This document shows, piece after piece, positions 6,964 through 14,241 of a stretch of 48,380 nt of DNA; the stretch's first letter is position 1; each line of letters begins with the position of its first letter. Source of the stretch: an uncultured Corynebacterium sp. (GTDB taxonomy: Bacteria; Actinomycetota; Actinomycetes; Mycobacteriales; Mycobacteriaceae). A program made the translations under genes and the position numbers. The stretch is taken from positions 1-48,380 of the forward strand of contig NZ_CAMXWS010000015.1 of the NCBI RefSeq assembly GCF_947253065.1, written 5' to 3'. Below the pieces are notes generated by a model. The model was given only the letters and a program-made list of their open reading frames with translations. It was not told the origin of the DNA and ran no database searches.

Positions 6964-8425
6964 CTCACAGGTCTCTGACCAGCACGGATCCGGCACAGGC
7001 CATTCTGCGGGTATGCCGACCGTGCTCGAGGACATTGTCCTATCGCGAAAACGTCACATTGACGAAATTAAGGCTCGCATCTCCCACGTTGACCCGTCGT
7101 CGCTTCCACGGTCCGAGCGTTCCCTTTATGATTCGCTCGCGCGCCCCGGCACGCGGTTCATCATGGAGTGCAAGTCCTCTTCGCCTTCACTCGGTATGAT
7201 CCGCGAGCATTATGAGCCCGGCCAGATCGCGTCCATCTATTCGCGGTACGCCGCTGGCATCTCCGTACTGTGCGAACCGGAGCGCTTCGGGGGAGATTAC
7301 GATCACCTCGCCACCGTTTCTGCCACCACGCACTTGCCGGTACTGTGCAAAGACTTCATCATCGACCCAGTGCAGATTCACGCGGCACGCTATTTCGGCG
7401 CCGACGCAATTCTGCTGATGCTGAGCGTCCTCGACGACGAGGAGTACGCAGCTCTCTCCGCTGAGGCTGACCGTCTTGGTCTCGATGTCCTCACCGAAGT
7501 CATCGACGAAGAGGAGGCCGCCCGCGCAAAGAAGCTCGGCGCAAAAATCTTCGGCGTCAACCACCGTAACCTGCACGATCTCTCGATCGACATCGAACGT
7601 TCCGCACGTCTCGCACCTCTCGCTCCCGAAGGCGCTCTCGTCGTCTCCGAGTCTGGTATCCGTGACGTCGAGACCGTCCGACGCCTCGGTGGCCACTCCG
7701 ATGGCTTCCTCGTCGGTTCCCATCTGACCGGCACACCTGATATCGATTGGGCAGCTCGCATGTTGGTCTACGGCCCGAATAAGGTCTGCGGACTCACCTC
7801 GCACACCGCCGCCCAGACCGCTCGCGCAGTCGGCGCTGTCTACGGCGGACTCATCTTCGAGGAAGCAAGCCCGCGCAATGTTTCACGTGAAACAGCGGAA
7901 AACATCATCGCCAACGAACCCGGCCTCCACTACGTGGCAGTTAGTCGACGCACCGAGAACTGGGCAGAGCTCGTCTTCCCGAACATCCACGCTGTGCAGA
8001 TCCATGCACCGCTCCAAGGCTCGCTCGACGACGAAAGGGCACTCATCGCCCGGATCCGCGAAGAGGTCCATGCCGTCAACCCCGCAGTAGAGATCTGGCG
8101 CGCAGTATCAATGTCAGAACCAGACGGTCCGGCGGTGGCAAAGGGGCTGATCGGTGACGTCGATAAGCTTGTGCTGGACGCGAAGGACGGAGGTTCTGGA
8201 ACTAGCTTCGATTGGTCCACGATCCCCGCAGAAGTCCGTTCCCATGCTCTCCTTGCTGGGGGACTGGGGCCGGACAATGTCGACGCTGCGTTGTCCACCG
8301 GTTGCCTCGGTGTCGACCTAAACTCTGGTGTGGAATACGGAACTGATTCGGGCGAGTGGTCTGGCGCGAAGGATGCTGGCGCACTACGACTGGCTTTCGA
8401 GCAAATCCGTAACTTCCACTACTGA
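6956..8425 (+). CDS. trpC: Bifunctional indole-3-glycerol-phosphate synthase / phosphoribosylanthranilate isomerase
   Basis: 489 residues from GTG 6956, chosen because it overlaps the trpD stop (GTGAGTAA) and follows GAGGGAG; ATG 7013 is an alternative 19 codons later. The N-terminal IGPS barrel (to about residue 255) has FIMECKSSSPS with the catalytic lysine and VLCKDFIIDPVQ. The C-terminal PRAI barrel (TrpF) has KVCGLTS with the catalytic cysteine and LNSGVE near the end. It catalyses isomerisation and ring closure of the anthranilate-derived intermediate. Most actinobacteria lack trpF and use PriA, so the fused trpCF is a corynebacterial trait. The codons for NVSRET (7879-7894) contain a perfect parS site. 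Confidence 0.97.
   Translation: MSNSQVSDQHGSGTGHSAGMPTVLEDIVLSRKRHIDEIKARISHVDPSSLPRSERSLYDSLARPGTRFIMECKSSSPSLGMIREHYEPGQIASIYSRYAAGISVLCEPERFGGDYDHLATVSATTHLPVLCKDFIIDPVQIHAARYFGADAILLMLSVLDDEEYAALSAEADRLGLDVLTEVIDEEEAARAKKLGAKIFGVNHRNLHDLSIDIERSARLAPLAPEGALVVSESGIRDVETVRRLGGHSDGFLVGSHLTGTPDIDWAARMLVYGPNKVCGLTSHTAAQTARAVGAVYGGLIFEEASPRNVSRETAENIIANEPGLHYVAVSRRTENWAELVFPNIHAVQIHAPLQGSLDDERALIARIREEVHAVNPAVEIWRAVSMSEPDGPAVAKGLIGDVDKLVLDAKDGGSGTSFDWSTIPAEVRSHALLAGGLGPDNVDAALSTGCLGVDLNSGVEYGTDSGEWSGAKDAGALRLAFEQIRNFHY
7879..7894. promoter_or_regulatory. parS: parS site inside the trpCF coding sequence
   Basis: TGTTTCACGTGAAACA, a perfect 16-bp parS palindrome, read through in frame as part of NVSRET in the isomerase half of TrpCF. 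Unlike the intergenic copy at 1840-1855, the palindrome does not extend beyond the core. It is expected to be bound by the ParB encoded in this window. Confidence 0.93.
8158..8168 (-). repeat. Iterated 11-mer, copy 3 (trpCF)
   Basis: CGTCGATAAGC, read as DVDKL. Confidence 0.8.
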
Positions 8426-8470
8426 ACAACACTTAGTAACAAGTACTTCGATATTGACCAAGGACATTCC

Positions 8471-9727
8471 ATGACTGATTCCACAGACGCACGCACTGGC
8501 GGAAAGACCATTCTGCCTGCGTATTTCGGTGAATTCGGCGGGCAGTTCGTCGCCGAATCTTTGCTCCCGGCACTTGACCAGCTTGAAAAAGCATTCGTCG
8601 ATGCATGGAATGACCCCGAGTTCATGGAAGAGTACCGCAGCCTACTCCGTGATTACCTTGGCCGTCCGACGCCACTGACCGAGGCGAAGAACTTGACCAA
8701 GGGCAATGACTACGCCCGGATCTTCCTCAAGCGGGAAGACCTGGTTCACGGTGGCGCCCACAAGACCAACCAGGTGATCGGTCAGGCGCTGCTGGCGAAG
8801 AAGATGGGGAAGAAGCGCATCATCGCCGAGACCGGTGCGGGGCAGCACGGCACTGCAACCGCTCTCGCGTGTGCACTGATGGATCTTGATTGCGTGATCT
8901 ACATGGGCGCCAAGGACATGGAACGTCAGGCCCCGAATGTGTACCGCATGCGCCTGATGGGCGCTAAGGTCATCGGTGTCGATTCCGGTTCCGGCACCCT
9001 CAAGGACGCGGTCAATGAGGCGTTGCGTGATTGGACCGCGACCTTCCATGAGTCCCACTACTTGCTGGGCACCGCTGCCGGCCCGCACCCGTTCCCAACG
9101 CTGGTGCGCGAGTTCCACAAGGTCATTTCCGAGGAGGCAAAGGCTCAGATTCAAGAGCGCACGGGCAGCCTGCCCGATGTCGTCGTTGCATGCGTCGGCG
9201 GTGGGTCCAATGCGATCGGCATGTTCGCCGAGTTCATCGAGGAGGAATCCGTCGAGCTCGTCGGTGCCGAACCGGGTGGTGAGGGCATGGATTCCGGCAA
9301 GCATGGTGCCGCTATCAACGCAGGTACCGTCGGTATTCTGCACGGCACGAAGTCCTACCTCATGCGCGATGCGGATGGACAGATCGAGGAGTCCTACTCC
9401 ATTTCCGCCGGGCTGGACTACCCGGCGGTCGGCCCGCAGCACGCCCACCTAGCCAAATCCGGACGCGCGAAGTACGTCGCGGTCACAGATGGCGAGGCCC
9501 TGCGTGCGTTCCAGAAGCTGTCCCGCGATGAGGGCATCATCCCTGCGCTCGAGTCCTCCCACGCACTCGGCTACGCGCTGCGTCGCGCCGAGGAGGCCAA
9601 GGAGTCGCAGACGCCGACCACCATTCTCGTTTCCCTGTCTGGCCGCGGCGACAAGGACATCGCCCACGTCCAGCACACCCTCGAAGAGCACCCGGAGTAC
9701 GTTCTGAACACCTCGGAGGAGAAATAA
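8471..9727 (+). CDS. trpB: Tryptophan synthase beta chain
   Basis: 418 residues, ATG 8471 preceded by AAGGA. It is a PLP enzyme that condenses indole with serine to tryptophan. PLP-lysine motif HGGAHKTNQVIGQALLAK; AETGAGQHGTATA; phosphate-binding loop GGGSNAIGMF; and SGRGDKD at the C-terminus. This is TrpB1-type, consistent with pairing with the adjacent TrpA. A 45-bp gap after trpC is the only sizeable gap in the operon and could hold an internal promoter, but no clear one is seen. Its stop shares one base with the trpA start (TAATG). Confidence 0.98.
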   Translation: MTDSTDARTGGKTILPAYFGEFGGQFVAESLLPALDQLEKAFVDAWNDPEFMEEYRSLLRDYLGRPTPLTEAKNLTKGNDYARIFLKREDLVHGGAHKTNQVIGQALLAKKMGKKRIIAETGAGQHGTATALACALMDLDCVIYMGAKDMERQAPNVYRMRLMGAKVIGVDSGSGTLKDAVNEALRDWTATFHESHYLLGTAAGPHPFPTLVREFHKVISEEAKAQIQERTGSLPDVVVACVGGGSNAIGMFAEFIEEESVELVGAEPGGEGMDSGKHGAAINAGTVGILHGTKSYLMRDADGQIEESYSISAGLDYPAVGPQHAHLAKSGRAKYVAVTDGEALRAFQKLSRDEGIIPALESSHALGYALRRAEEAKESQTPTTILVSLSGRGDKDIAHVQHTLEEHPEYVLNTSEEK

Positions 9728-10569
9728 TGTCCCGCTTCGAATCACTTTTCACGGCACTCGACGCCAAAAACGAAGGCGCATTTGTCCCCTTTGTCATGCT
9801 GGGCGACCCGTCCGCCGAAGATGCCGTAGACATCATCAGCACGCTTATCGACGCCGGCGCCGACGCCCTCGAGCTCGGCATCCCCTTCTCCGACCCAGCT
9901 GCCGACGGCCCGACCATCCAGAAGTCTCACCTGCGAGCACTGGACGGGGGAGCCAACGTGGATAAGTGCTTCGACCAGATCCGTGAGATCCGGCGCCGCC
10001 ACCCGGATACCCCGATCGGCATGCTCGTCTACGCAAATGTGCCGTACGTCCGGGGCCTGGAGAAGTTCTATAGCGAACTGCACGAAGTTGGTGCCGACGC
10101 CGTCCTGATCCCCGATGTACCCGTCCGCGAGGGAGCTCCGTTCATCGCTGCCGCTGAGGCCGCCGGCATCGACCCGGTCTTCATCGCTCCAGCTCAGGCA
10201 CGTCCCGAGGTGCTCGAAGGTGTTGCCGCCAATTCCCGCGGCTACATCTACGCTATCTCCCGCGACGGTGTCACCGGCACGGAGCACGAATCGCAGACCC
10301 AAGGGCTTGCCGACGTCGTCTCCAACATCTCCACCTACGGCGGCGCCCCCGTCCTCCTCGGCTTCGGTATCTCCACCCCGCAGCACGTGGCCGATGCCGT
10401 CGCTGCTGGTGCCGCTGGCGCGATCACTGGCTCCGCCATTGCGAAGATCATCGACGCTCACGTCGACTACACCCACCCGAACCCGGGCACCGTCCGGGAC
10501 ATGGATGCCCTCAAATCCGAGCTTCGCGAGTACGTGACCACCATGAAGCAGGCTACGATCAAGTCATGA
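9727..10569 (+). CDS. trpA: Tryptophan synthase alpha chain
   Basis: 280 residues. It cleaves indole-3-glycerol phosphate to indole and glyceraldehyde 3-phosphate, passing indole to TrpB. The signature LELGIPFSDPAADGPTIQ holds the catalytic Glu and Asp, and GFGISTPQHV / GAITGSAI form the phosphate-binding loops. It is coupled at both ends: TAATG with trpB and ATGA with the Rieske gene. It contains one copy of the iterated 11-mer (9843-9853), encoding part of TLIDA. Confidence 0.98.
   Translation: MSRFESLFTALDAKNEGAFVPFVMLGDPSAEDAVDIISTLIDAGADALELGIPFSDPAADGPTIQKSHLRALDGGANVDKCFDQIREIRRRHPDTPIGMLVYANVPYVRGLEKFYSELHEVGADAVLIPDVPVREGAPFIAAAEAAGIDPVFIAPAQARPEVLEGVAANSRGYIYAISRDGVTGTEHESQTQGLADVVSNISTYGGAPVLLGFGISTPQHVADAVAAGAAGAITGSAIAKIIDAHVDYTHPNPGTVRDMDALKSELREYVTTMKQATIKS
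9843..9853 (+). repeat. Iterated 11-mer, copy 4 (trpA)
   Basis: GCTTATCGACG, read as TLIDA. Confidence 0.8.
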
Positions 10570-10964
10570 CTGACTTCCCCCGTCCCACGTCCGGCCCCTC
10601 CTGCTCCCGTCGCACCTTCCTGCTGGGCACCGCTACGACCTTCGCGGGCGCCTTCATCGCTGCCTGCGGAAAGGCACCGTCCGCTGAAGTCGCCGCAACT
10701 CAGGTCCCGGTCGGCAGCGCGGTGATCGTGGACAACATCATCATCGCCCAACCGACCGAGGGTGAGTTCGTCGCCTACTCCACCCGCTGCCCGCACCAGG
10801 GCAGCCCGATCACCCAAGTCGACGGCGACACCGTGCGTTGCCCATCCCACGGGTCCGTGTTCAACATCGCCACTGGCGAGCCAGTTTCTGGTCCCGCCGC
10901 GACCGGCATGACCACGGTCCCGGTGCGCGAAGAAGGCAGCAACGTCATCGCTGGCGAAGAGTAG
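10566..10964 (+). CDS. Tat-exported Rieske [2Fe-2S] lipoprotein
   Basis: 132 residues. The N-terminus has a twin-arginine motif (CSRRTFLLG, residues 14-22) followed by a hydrophobic stretch and a lipobox, FIAAC, with the lipidated Cys near residue 36. The mature part carries both Rieske cluster-binding motifs, CPHQGS and CPSHGS, spaced as in small Rieske domains. It is therefore expected to be a membrane-tethered iron-sulfur electron carrier outside the cytoplasmic membrane. It starts in the trpA stop (ATGA), so it is translated with the tryptophan operon. The redox partner is unknown; no oxygenase gene is adjacent. Its position in a biosynthetic operon may be chance capture rather than function. 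Confidence 0.9.
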   Translation: MTDFPRPTSGPSCSRRTFLLGTATTFAGAFIAACGKAPSAEVAATQVPVGSAVIVDNIIIAQPTEGEFVAYSTRCPHQGSPITQVDGDTVRCPSHGSVFNIATGEPVSGPAATGMTTVPVREEGSNVIAGEE

Positions 10965-10981
10965 AAAAACGGGGATTTTTT
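10965..10981. repeat. A/T-tract motif copy 1
   Basis: AAAAACGGGGATTTTTT directly after the Rieske stop. Its GGGGA also supplies the Shine-Dalgarno sequence for the ATG at 10983. One of six copies of an A5-6 / GC-rich core / T5-6 pattern in this window. Confidence 0.6.
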
Positions 10982-10982
10982 A

Positions 10983-11294
10983 ATGCACCTCTACGTCAAG
11001 ACGGTTTTCACCGCGCCCGACGGTAGCGGCCTGGTCAACGTCGCCGAGCTTGAAGAAATCGACACGACGCGCACATCCTGCCGCATGGTCCGCATGATCG
11101 AACTCACGCCAAACGACACCATCGTGGGCGCATTCATCGACGGCAAAACCCACGGCAGCGCAAACACGCCTCTCGACGTCGTCCCTCACCCCGACCAGCT
11201 CTCCAATTTCGAAGACATCGAATCCCACATGCTTGATGCCGAGGACTTCGAAGGCCTCTGGGCAGAAGCTCAGGCACTTTTTCCAAGTCTCTAG
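10983..11294 (+). CDS. Small hypothetical protein, resembling DUF6881
   Basis: 103 residues, acidic, no signal peptide or membrane segment. The layout (an N-terminal strand MHLYVKTVF, a central strand pair, and the ending MLDAEDFEGLWAEAQALFP) recalls the small DUF6881 proteins, whose C-terminus also ends in an 'F..LW' helix. This is a resemblance judged by eye, not a firm assignment. It sits 18 bp after the Rieske gene and is probably the last gene of the trp transcript. It converges on the DUF222 gene: the two stop codons share CTAG at 11291-11294. Confidence 0.6.
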   Translation: MHLYVKTVFTAPDGSGLVNVAELEEIDTTRTSCRMVRMIELTPNDTIVGAFIDGKTHGSANTPLDVVPHPDQLSNFEDIESHMLDAEDFEGLWAEAQALFPSL

Positions 11295-12868
11295 AACGGC
11301 GGGTTGTCCTCCTTTCCTTCTTCAGGTTCACACGATTCCGAAAAATCGCCCGTTTTTTGCGGAGGCTCGGGCCTGAAGGGGAAGTCCATCCCAAATTCCT
11401 TCTCCAGTTCCGTGATCGCGGACATGCACTCTTCGTAGGTGATGGGTTCCGTGTTCATGTCAGTGTTGGCTTCAGAATCAGTGTTGGTGGGGGCGGGGCG
11501 GCGAGCCTCGTAAGCGTCGATAAGCGTGTGCCCTTTGGCGAAAAAATGGGCGTTTTTTCTGCGCCGGCGCTGAATGTCCTCGGAAGATGCCCGCCAACGC
11601 GGTGCGGTCGGGGTGACCTGAGAGCCGATGAAGCCTTCGGATTCCGTGCGGGCGTAGGTTCCGTCGTCGAAAAGCCAGATGATTTCGCCCGTGACCGGGT
11701 CGGGCACGTAGAACGCGCGGCGGTCGGTTTTCAGGTTGTGGTGGTGCGCGCAGAGGCAGTAGAGATTGGATGCGGTGGTTTGGCCACCGTCGTCGTAGGG
11801 GATGCGGTGGTCGAGCTGGCAGCTCCACGCGGACCGGGTGCAACCAGGGAAGATGCAGGTTCCGTCGCGGCCACGAACGTAGGCTTTGACCTTGTCCGGC
11901 GCGACGTAACCGGCGACCGTGTGGTCCTTGTATTCCTCAAGGTCGATGATGCAGTTGGCCATGTCGTGGAAGCGTTCGGTGCCTGCGGCGGTGGTCCATC
12001 CGAAGCCGGGAAGGAATACTGCCTTCGACTGGTCGGGCACGCCGTTGACGAGTGGCGCGTAGCCGTAAATGGTGGCCGCGGTGGGCTGAACCTTGCGGAA
12101 AATGAGCAGGTCAAGTGCCTCCCACTGGGAAACGCCGTGTTCGCGGGCGGTGGCGTTGATCTCTGCGCGCATCGCAGCGATCTTGGTGCTGTCGCCGCCG
12201 ACATTCATGAATCCGGTGCCGGGATCGCCTGAGCCGGACGGCGGGGTGGTGAAAGAAATTTCACCTTCGCCGGGATCGAATTTCTTTGGTTCTTCCTCGC
12301 GGTCCTTGCGCTTCTTGTCGTCGTAGGCGGCGGTGGAGTCGAAGTCTCCAATCATGGCGTTGATGCGGCGCGTGATGGAGGTGACGGTAGGGAGCTGCTG
12401 GCCCATCTTGTTCGCGCTGAACAGAGAGACGAGCATGTCATCGAATTTGGCGTAGACCTCCTCCGTGACATTCACGCCGAGATCCGCGAGACCGTTGGCG
12501 ATCGCACCGATGCGATCGATGTCCAGACGGTAGTAGGCGAGCTGGAGGGCACGCAGCTTTGGCAGGTTACGCAGGCACATGTACGAAGTGATCGCGTAGT
12601 CGACCCGGCCCTTAGACATGCCGGTCAACGTGGTGATCTGGGCAACTTCCCGGTCGTGGTCTTCAGAAGACTCGTGCGGGCTGGCGAGCGCATACTGCGC
12701 GAAGATATTCGTTTGTTCCTGCCGGATCCCCATGCCAGCGCGGCAGATAGGATCGTCGGGATTCTCGGTGGCAAAAAATGGCGGTTTTTTCGCCTGCTGG
12801 TGATGAGTAGTGGATGGGTTGTAGTTCGGGTCGGTGTCTTTCTTTTCCGGTGGTCTCGCTGCAGTCAT
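11291..12868 (-). CDS. DUF222 / HNH-endonuclease domain protein (13E12 type)
   Basis: 525 residues. The C-terminal half has a complete HNH fold with zinc-binding cysteines (near residues 337-385): CIFPGC, then LDHRIPYDDGGQT, NLYCLC and HHHNLKTDR. The N-terminal half is the helical DUF222 domain found in the multi-copy 13E12 family of actinobacteria. Such proteins are presumed nucleases, often linked with mobile DNA, with no settled role. The gene contains three copies of the A/T-tract motif, read in different frames, and one copy of the iterated 11-mer. The start at 12868 lacks a strong ribosome-binding site, so it is uncertain. Confidence 0.85.
   Translation of the reverse strand: MTAARPPEKKDTDPNYNPSTTHHQQAKKPPFFATENPDDPICRAGMGIRQEQTNIFAQYALASPHESSEDHDREVAQITTLTGMSKGRVDYAITSYMCLRNLPKLRALQLAYYRLDIDRIGAIANGLADLGVNVTEEVYAKFDDMLVSLFSANKMGQQLPTVTSITRRINAMIGDFDSTAAYDDKKRKDREEEPKKFDPGEGEISFTTPPSGSGDPGTGFMNVGGDSTKIAAMRAEINATAREHGVSQWEALDLLIFRKVQPTAATIYGYAPLVNGVPDQSKAVFLPGFGWTTAAGTERFHDMANCIIDLEEYKDHTVAGYVAPDKVKAYVRGRDGTCIFPGCTRSAWSCQLDHRIPYDDGGQTTASNLYCLCAHHHNLKTDRRAFYVPDPVTGEIIWLFDDGTYARTESEGFIGSQVTPTAPRWRASSEDIQRRRRKNAHFFAKGHTLIDAYEARRPAPTNTDSEANTDMNTEPITYEECMSAITELEKEFGMDFPFRPEPPQKTGDFSESCEPEEGKEDNPPF
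11341..11358. repeat. A/T-tract motif copy 2
   Basis: AAAAATCGCCCGTTTTTT inside the DUF222 gene (read as part of QKTGDF on the minus strand). Flanking CCG and GCGG lengthen the possible hairpin. Confidence 0.55.
11515..11525 (-). repeat. Iterated 11-mer, copy 5 (DUF222 gene)
   Basis: CGTCGATAAGC on the plus strand; read as TLIDA by the minus-strand gene. Confidence 0.8.
11541..11558. repeat. A/T-tract motif copy 3
   Basis: AAAAAATGGGCGTTTTTT inside the DUF222 gene, flanked by GGCG on the left and, after three bases, CGCC on the right, so the stem can extend. Confidence 0.55.
12773..12790. repeat. A/T-tract motif copy 4
   Basis: AAAAAATGGCGGTTTTTT near the 5' end of the DUF222 gene (read as KKPPFF), flanked by GGC and C-GCC. 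Confidence 0.55.
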
Positions 12869-12884
12869 TGTGGTGGCTTTCAGT

Positions 12885-12930
12885 GAGTGTTTGTTGTGGT
12901 TGCATAGAACACTCTTTCACATGGGGTGAA
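12885..12930. promoter_or_regulatory. Two nested dyads upstream of the DUF222 gene
   Basis: GAGTGTT (12885-12891) pairs with AACACTC (12908-12914), and directly beyond it TTCAC (12916-12920) pairs with GTGAA (12926-12930). Both lie within 65 bp of the DUF222 start and could be operator half-sites. No known regulator consensus is matched. Confidence 0.3.
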
Positions 12931-13039
12931 CCATACCCCTTGTCACAGCCTTTAGATTCGCTTGCGTGTTCGACTACCAGCAAGAAAAGCCAGGTCAACC
13001 CTGTGGATAACCTAGGTTTTCGAACGACAGGAGTCGAAA

Positions 13040-13594
13040 TTACTGTGGCAGCTGCGCCTCAACTTGGCGTCGCAAATCTGCCTGCATGCGCTGAAGATCA
13101 GCGGGGGACGGAAGGCTGATCAAGCCAGCGTTATTCGCCGCTGTCAGTCCACCAATGAGGCCAGCGAGAAGTGCGATGGTGACACCGCTGGCGATCCAGC
13201 CATCCAACGCACGGCCGAGCTGCACGCCACGCGCGGCATCCCACTTCAAGGAGCTACCAAGCACGGCATTAGCGGAGTCGTTGGCTTCATACTTGTCCCA
13301 GTTCGGGTCGACATTTTCCATGCGACCTTCGAGATCGTCCGGGACCTCAAGGTCATAGATCCGTTCCACCAGAGGGGAGAAGTGCCCCTTCCGGGTGGCG
13401 GCACCCCACTTGTCCTTGAGTTCCTCATCGGTGGCGAAGCTGAGGTGCTCGGAGCTATGAGCAGGAGAGCTAAGCTCAAAAAGTGGCTTGAGCGAGCTGC
13501 GCTGATCCACCTCGCGTCCGGCTTCGGCGTGCGCAGGCACGGCGCCAGCGACGAGAGTGACGGACAGGAATGCGGCGGCGAAACGGCGCTTCAT
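13040..13594 (-). CDS. Exported protein with C-terminal membrane segment, paralogue A
   Basis: 184 residues from ATG 13594 (MKRRFAAAFLSVTLVAGAVPAHAEA), chosen because GAAGGAG lies 6 bases upstream; an upstream ATG would add 12 residues before the signal peptide. A Sec signal peptide with an AHA-type cleavage site is followed by a charged extracytoplasmic region and a hydrophobic helix near residues 130-150 (GVTIALLAGLIGGLTAANNAG), then a short basic tail. The family is not recognised. It is a paralogue of the next upstream gene (13750-14121): same MKRRF start, AHA cleavage site and a C-terminal helix followed by a G(L/M)I-(S/Q)LP segment. Confidence 0.75.
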   Translation of the reverse strand: MKRRFAAAFLSVTLVAGAVPAHAEAGREVDQRSSLKPLFELSSPAHSSEHLSFATDEELKDKWGAATRKGHFSPLVERIYDLEVPDDLEGRMENVDPNWDKYEANDSANAVLGSSLKWDAARGVQLGRALDGWIASGVTIALLAGLIGGLTAANNAGLISLPSPADLQRMQADLRRQVEAQLPQ

Positions 13595-13697
13595 CAGTGC
13601 TCCTTCAGCGACGGAAATACGGCACCGCAAGCATAAGACCAGCGCGAATATCCAGCAGCGCGTTCATGCAAAGTTCACCGAGACGCAAGGAGCAGTT

Positions 13698-13708
13698 GCT
13701 TATCGACG
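13698..13708 (+). repeat. Iterated 11-mer, copy 6 (intergenic)
   Basis: GCTTATCGACG between the two exported-protein paralogues, 5 bp from the 13713-13731 hairpin. Confidence 0.8.
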
Positions 13709-13712
13709 CCCC

Positions 13713-13731
13713 TGGCATGGAAACCATGCCA
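13713..13731 (-). terminator. Hairpin between the paralogous exported-protein genes
   Basis: TGGCATGG AAA CCATGCCA, an 8-bp perfect stem with a 3-base loop, 19 bp beyond the stop of the minus-strand gene at 13750-14121. There is no clear T-run, so it is either a weak terminator or an mRNA-stabilising hairpin. The iterated 11-mer (13698-13708) adjoins it. Confidence 0.45.
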
Positions 13732-13734
13732 CGC

Positions 13735-13751
13735 AAAAATCCCCGGTTTTT
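13735..13751. repeat. A/T-tract motif copy 5
   Basis: AAAAATCCCCGGTTTTT at and just beyond the stop codon of the small exported-protein gene ending at 13750. Confidence 0.55.
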
Positions 13752-14121
13752 AGAACGGGAGCTGAATCATGCCGTTCTGGTAGGCGTAGCCACCAGCTGC
13801 AGCGAGGATCGCTACCGCAAGACCGGTGCCCCAGAGGATGTCGAAGGTGGTGCCGAGCTTGTACCCGTTGTTCAGGTCGTTGTCGTAAGAAGGCTGCATG
13901 AACTTTTCAAAGGCTGAGGCGATGTCAATAGCACGAACAATCTCCTTCGGATTGCCGGAAGCATTAGCGTCCTTCAGGCGCTTGTCGATCCTTTTGCTGC
14001 TGGACTCGTAGGAAGAGGTCATTGGGAGCTCGATATCATCGATATCAGCGTGGGCGGGGGCGACGGACAGGGACAGAGCAGTTGCGGTAGCGAGGCTGGC
14101 GGCAATGAATCGACGCTTCAT
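13750..14121 (-). CDS. Small exported protein with C-terminal membrane segment, paralogue B
   Basis: 123 residues. AAGGAG lies 6 bases before ATG 14121. Signal peptide MKRRFIAASLATATALSLSVAPAHA, then an acidic mature N-terminus (DIDDIELP), a charged helical middle, and a hydrophobic C-terminal helix (DILWGTGLAVAILAAAGGYAY) ending NGMIQLPF. The topology is a short extracytoplasmic domain held by one C-terminal helix. Function unknown; tandem paralogue of the gene at 13040-13594. The 156-bp gap between them contains a hairpin, one iterated 11-mer and one A/T-tract motif. Confidence 0.75.
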   Translation of the reverse strand: MKRRFIAASLATATALSLSVAPAHADIDDIELPMTSSYESSSKRIDKRLKDANASGNPKEIVRAIDIASAFEKFMQPSYDNDLNNGYKLGTTFDILWGTGLAVAILAAAGGYAYQNGMIQLPF

Positions 14122-14205
14122 GAGGATCTCCTTGAGTGGGAATGACAGATCACGTGCAGATTAACCCGGAGAATCGGCGCTGAACAGCGTGTTCCCTAAA
14201 AGTTC

Positions 14206-14223
14206 GCCAAATTTTAATTTGGC
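14206..14223 (-). terminator. Hairpin downstream of azlD
   Basis: GCCAAAT / ATTTGGC with a 4-base loop, 19 bp after the azlD stop. On the minus strand it is followed by a mixed A/T stretch rather than a clean T-run, so termination is plausible but weak. Confidence 0.45.
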
Positions 14224-14241
14224 TGCAAAATTACCTGGTCG

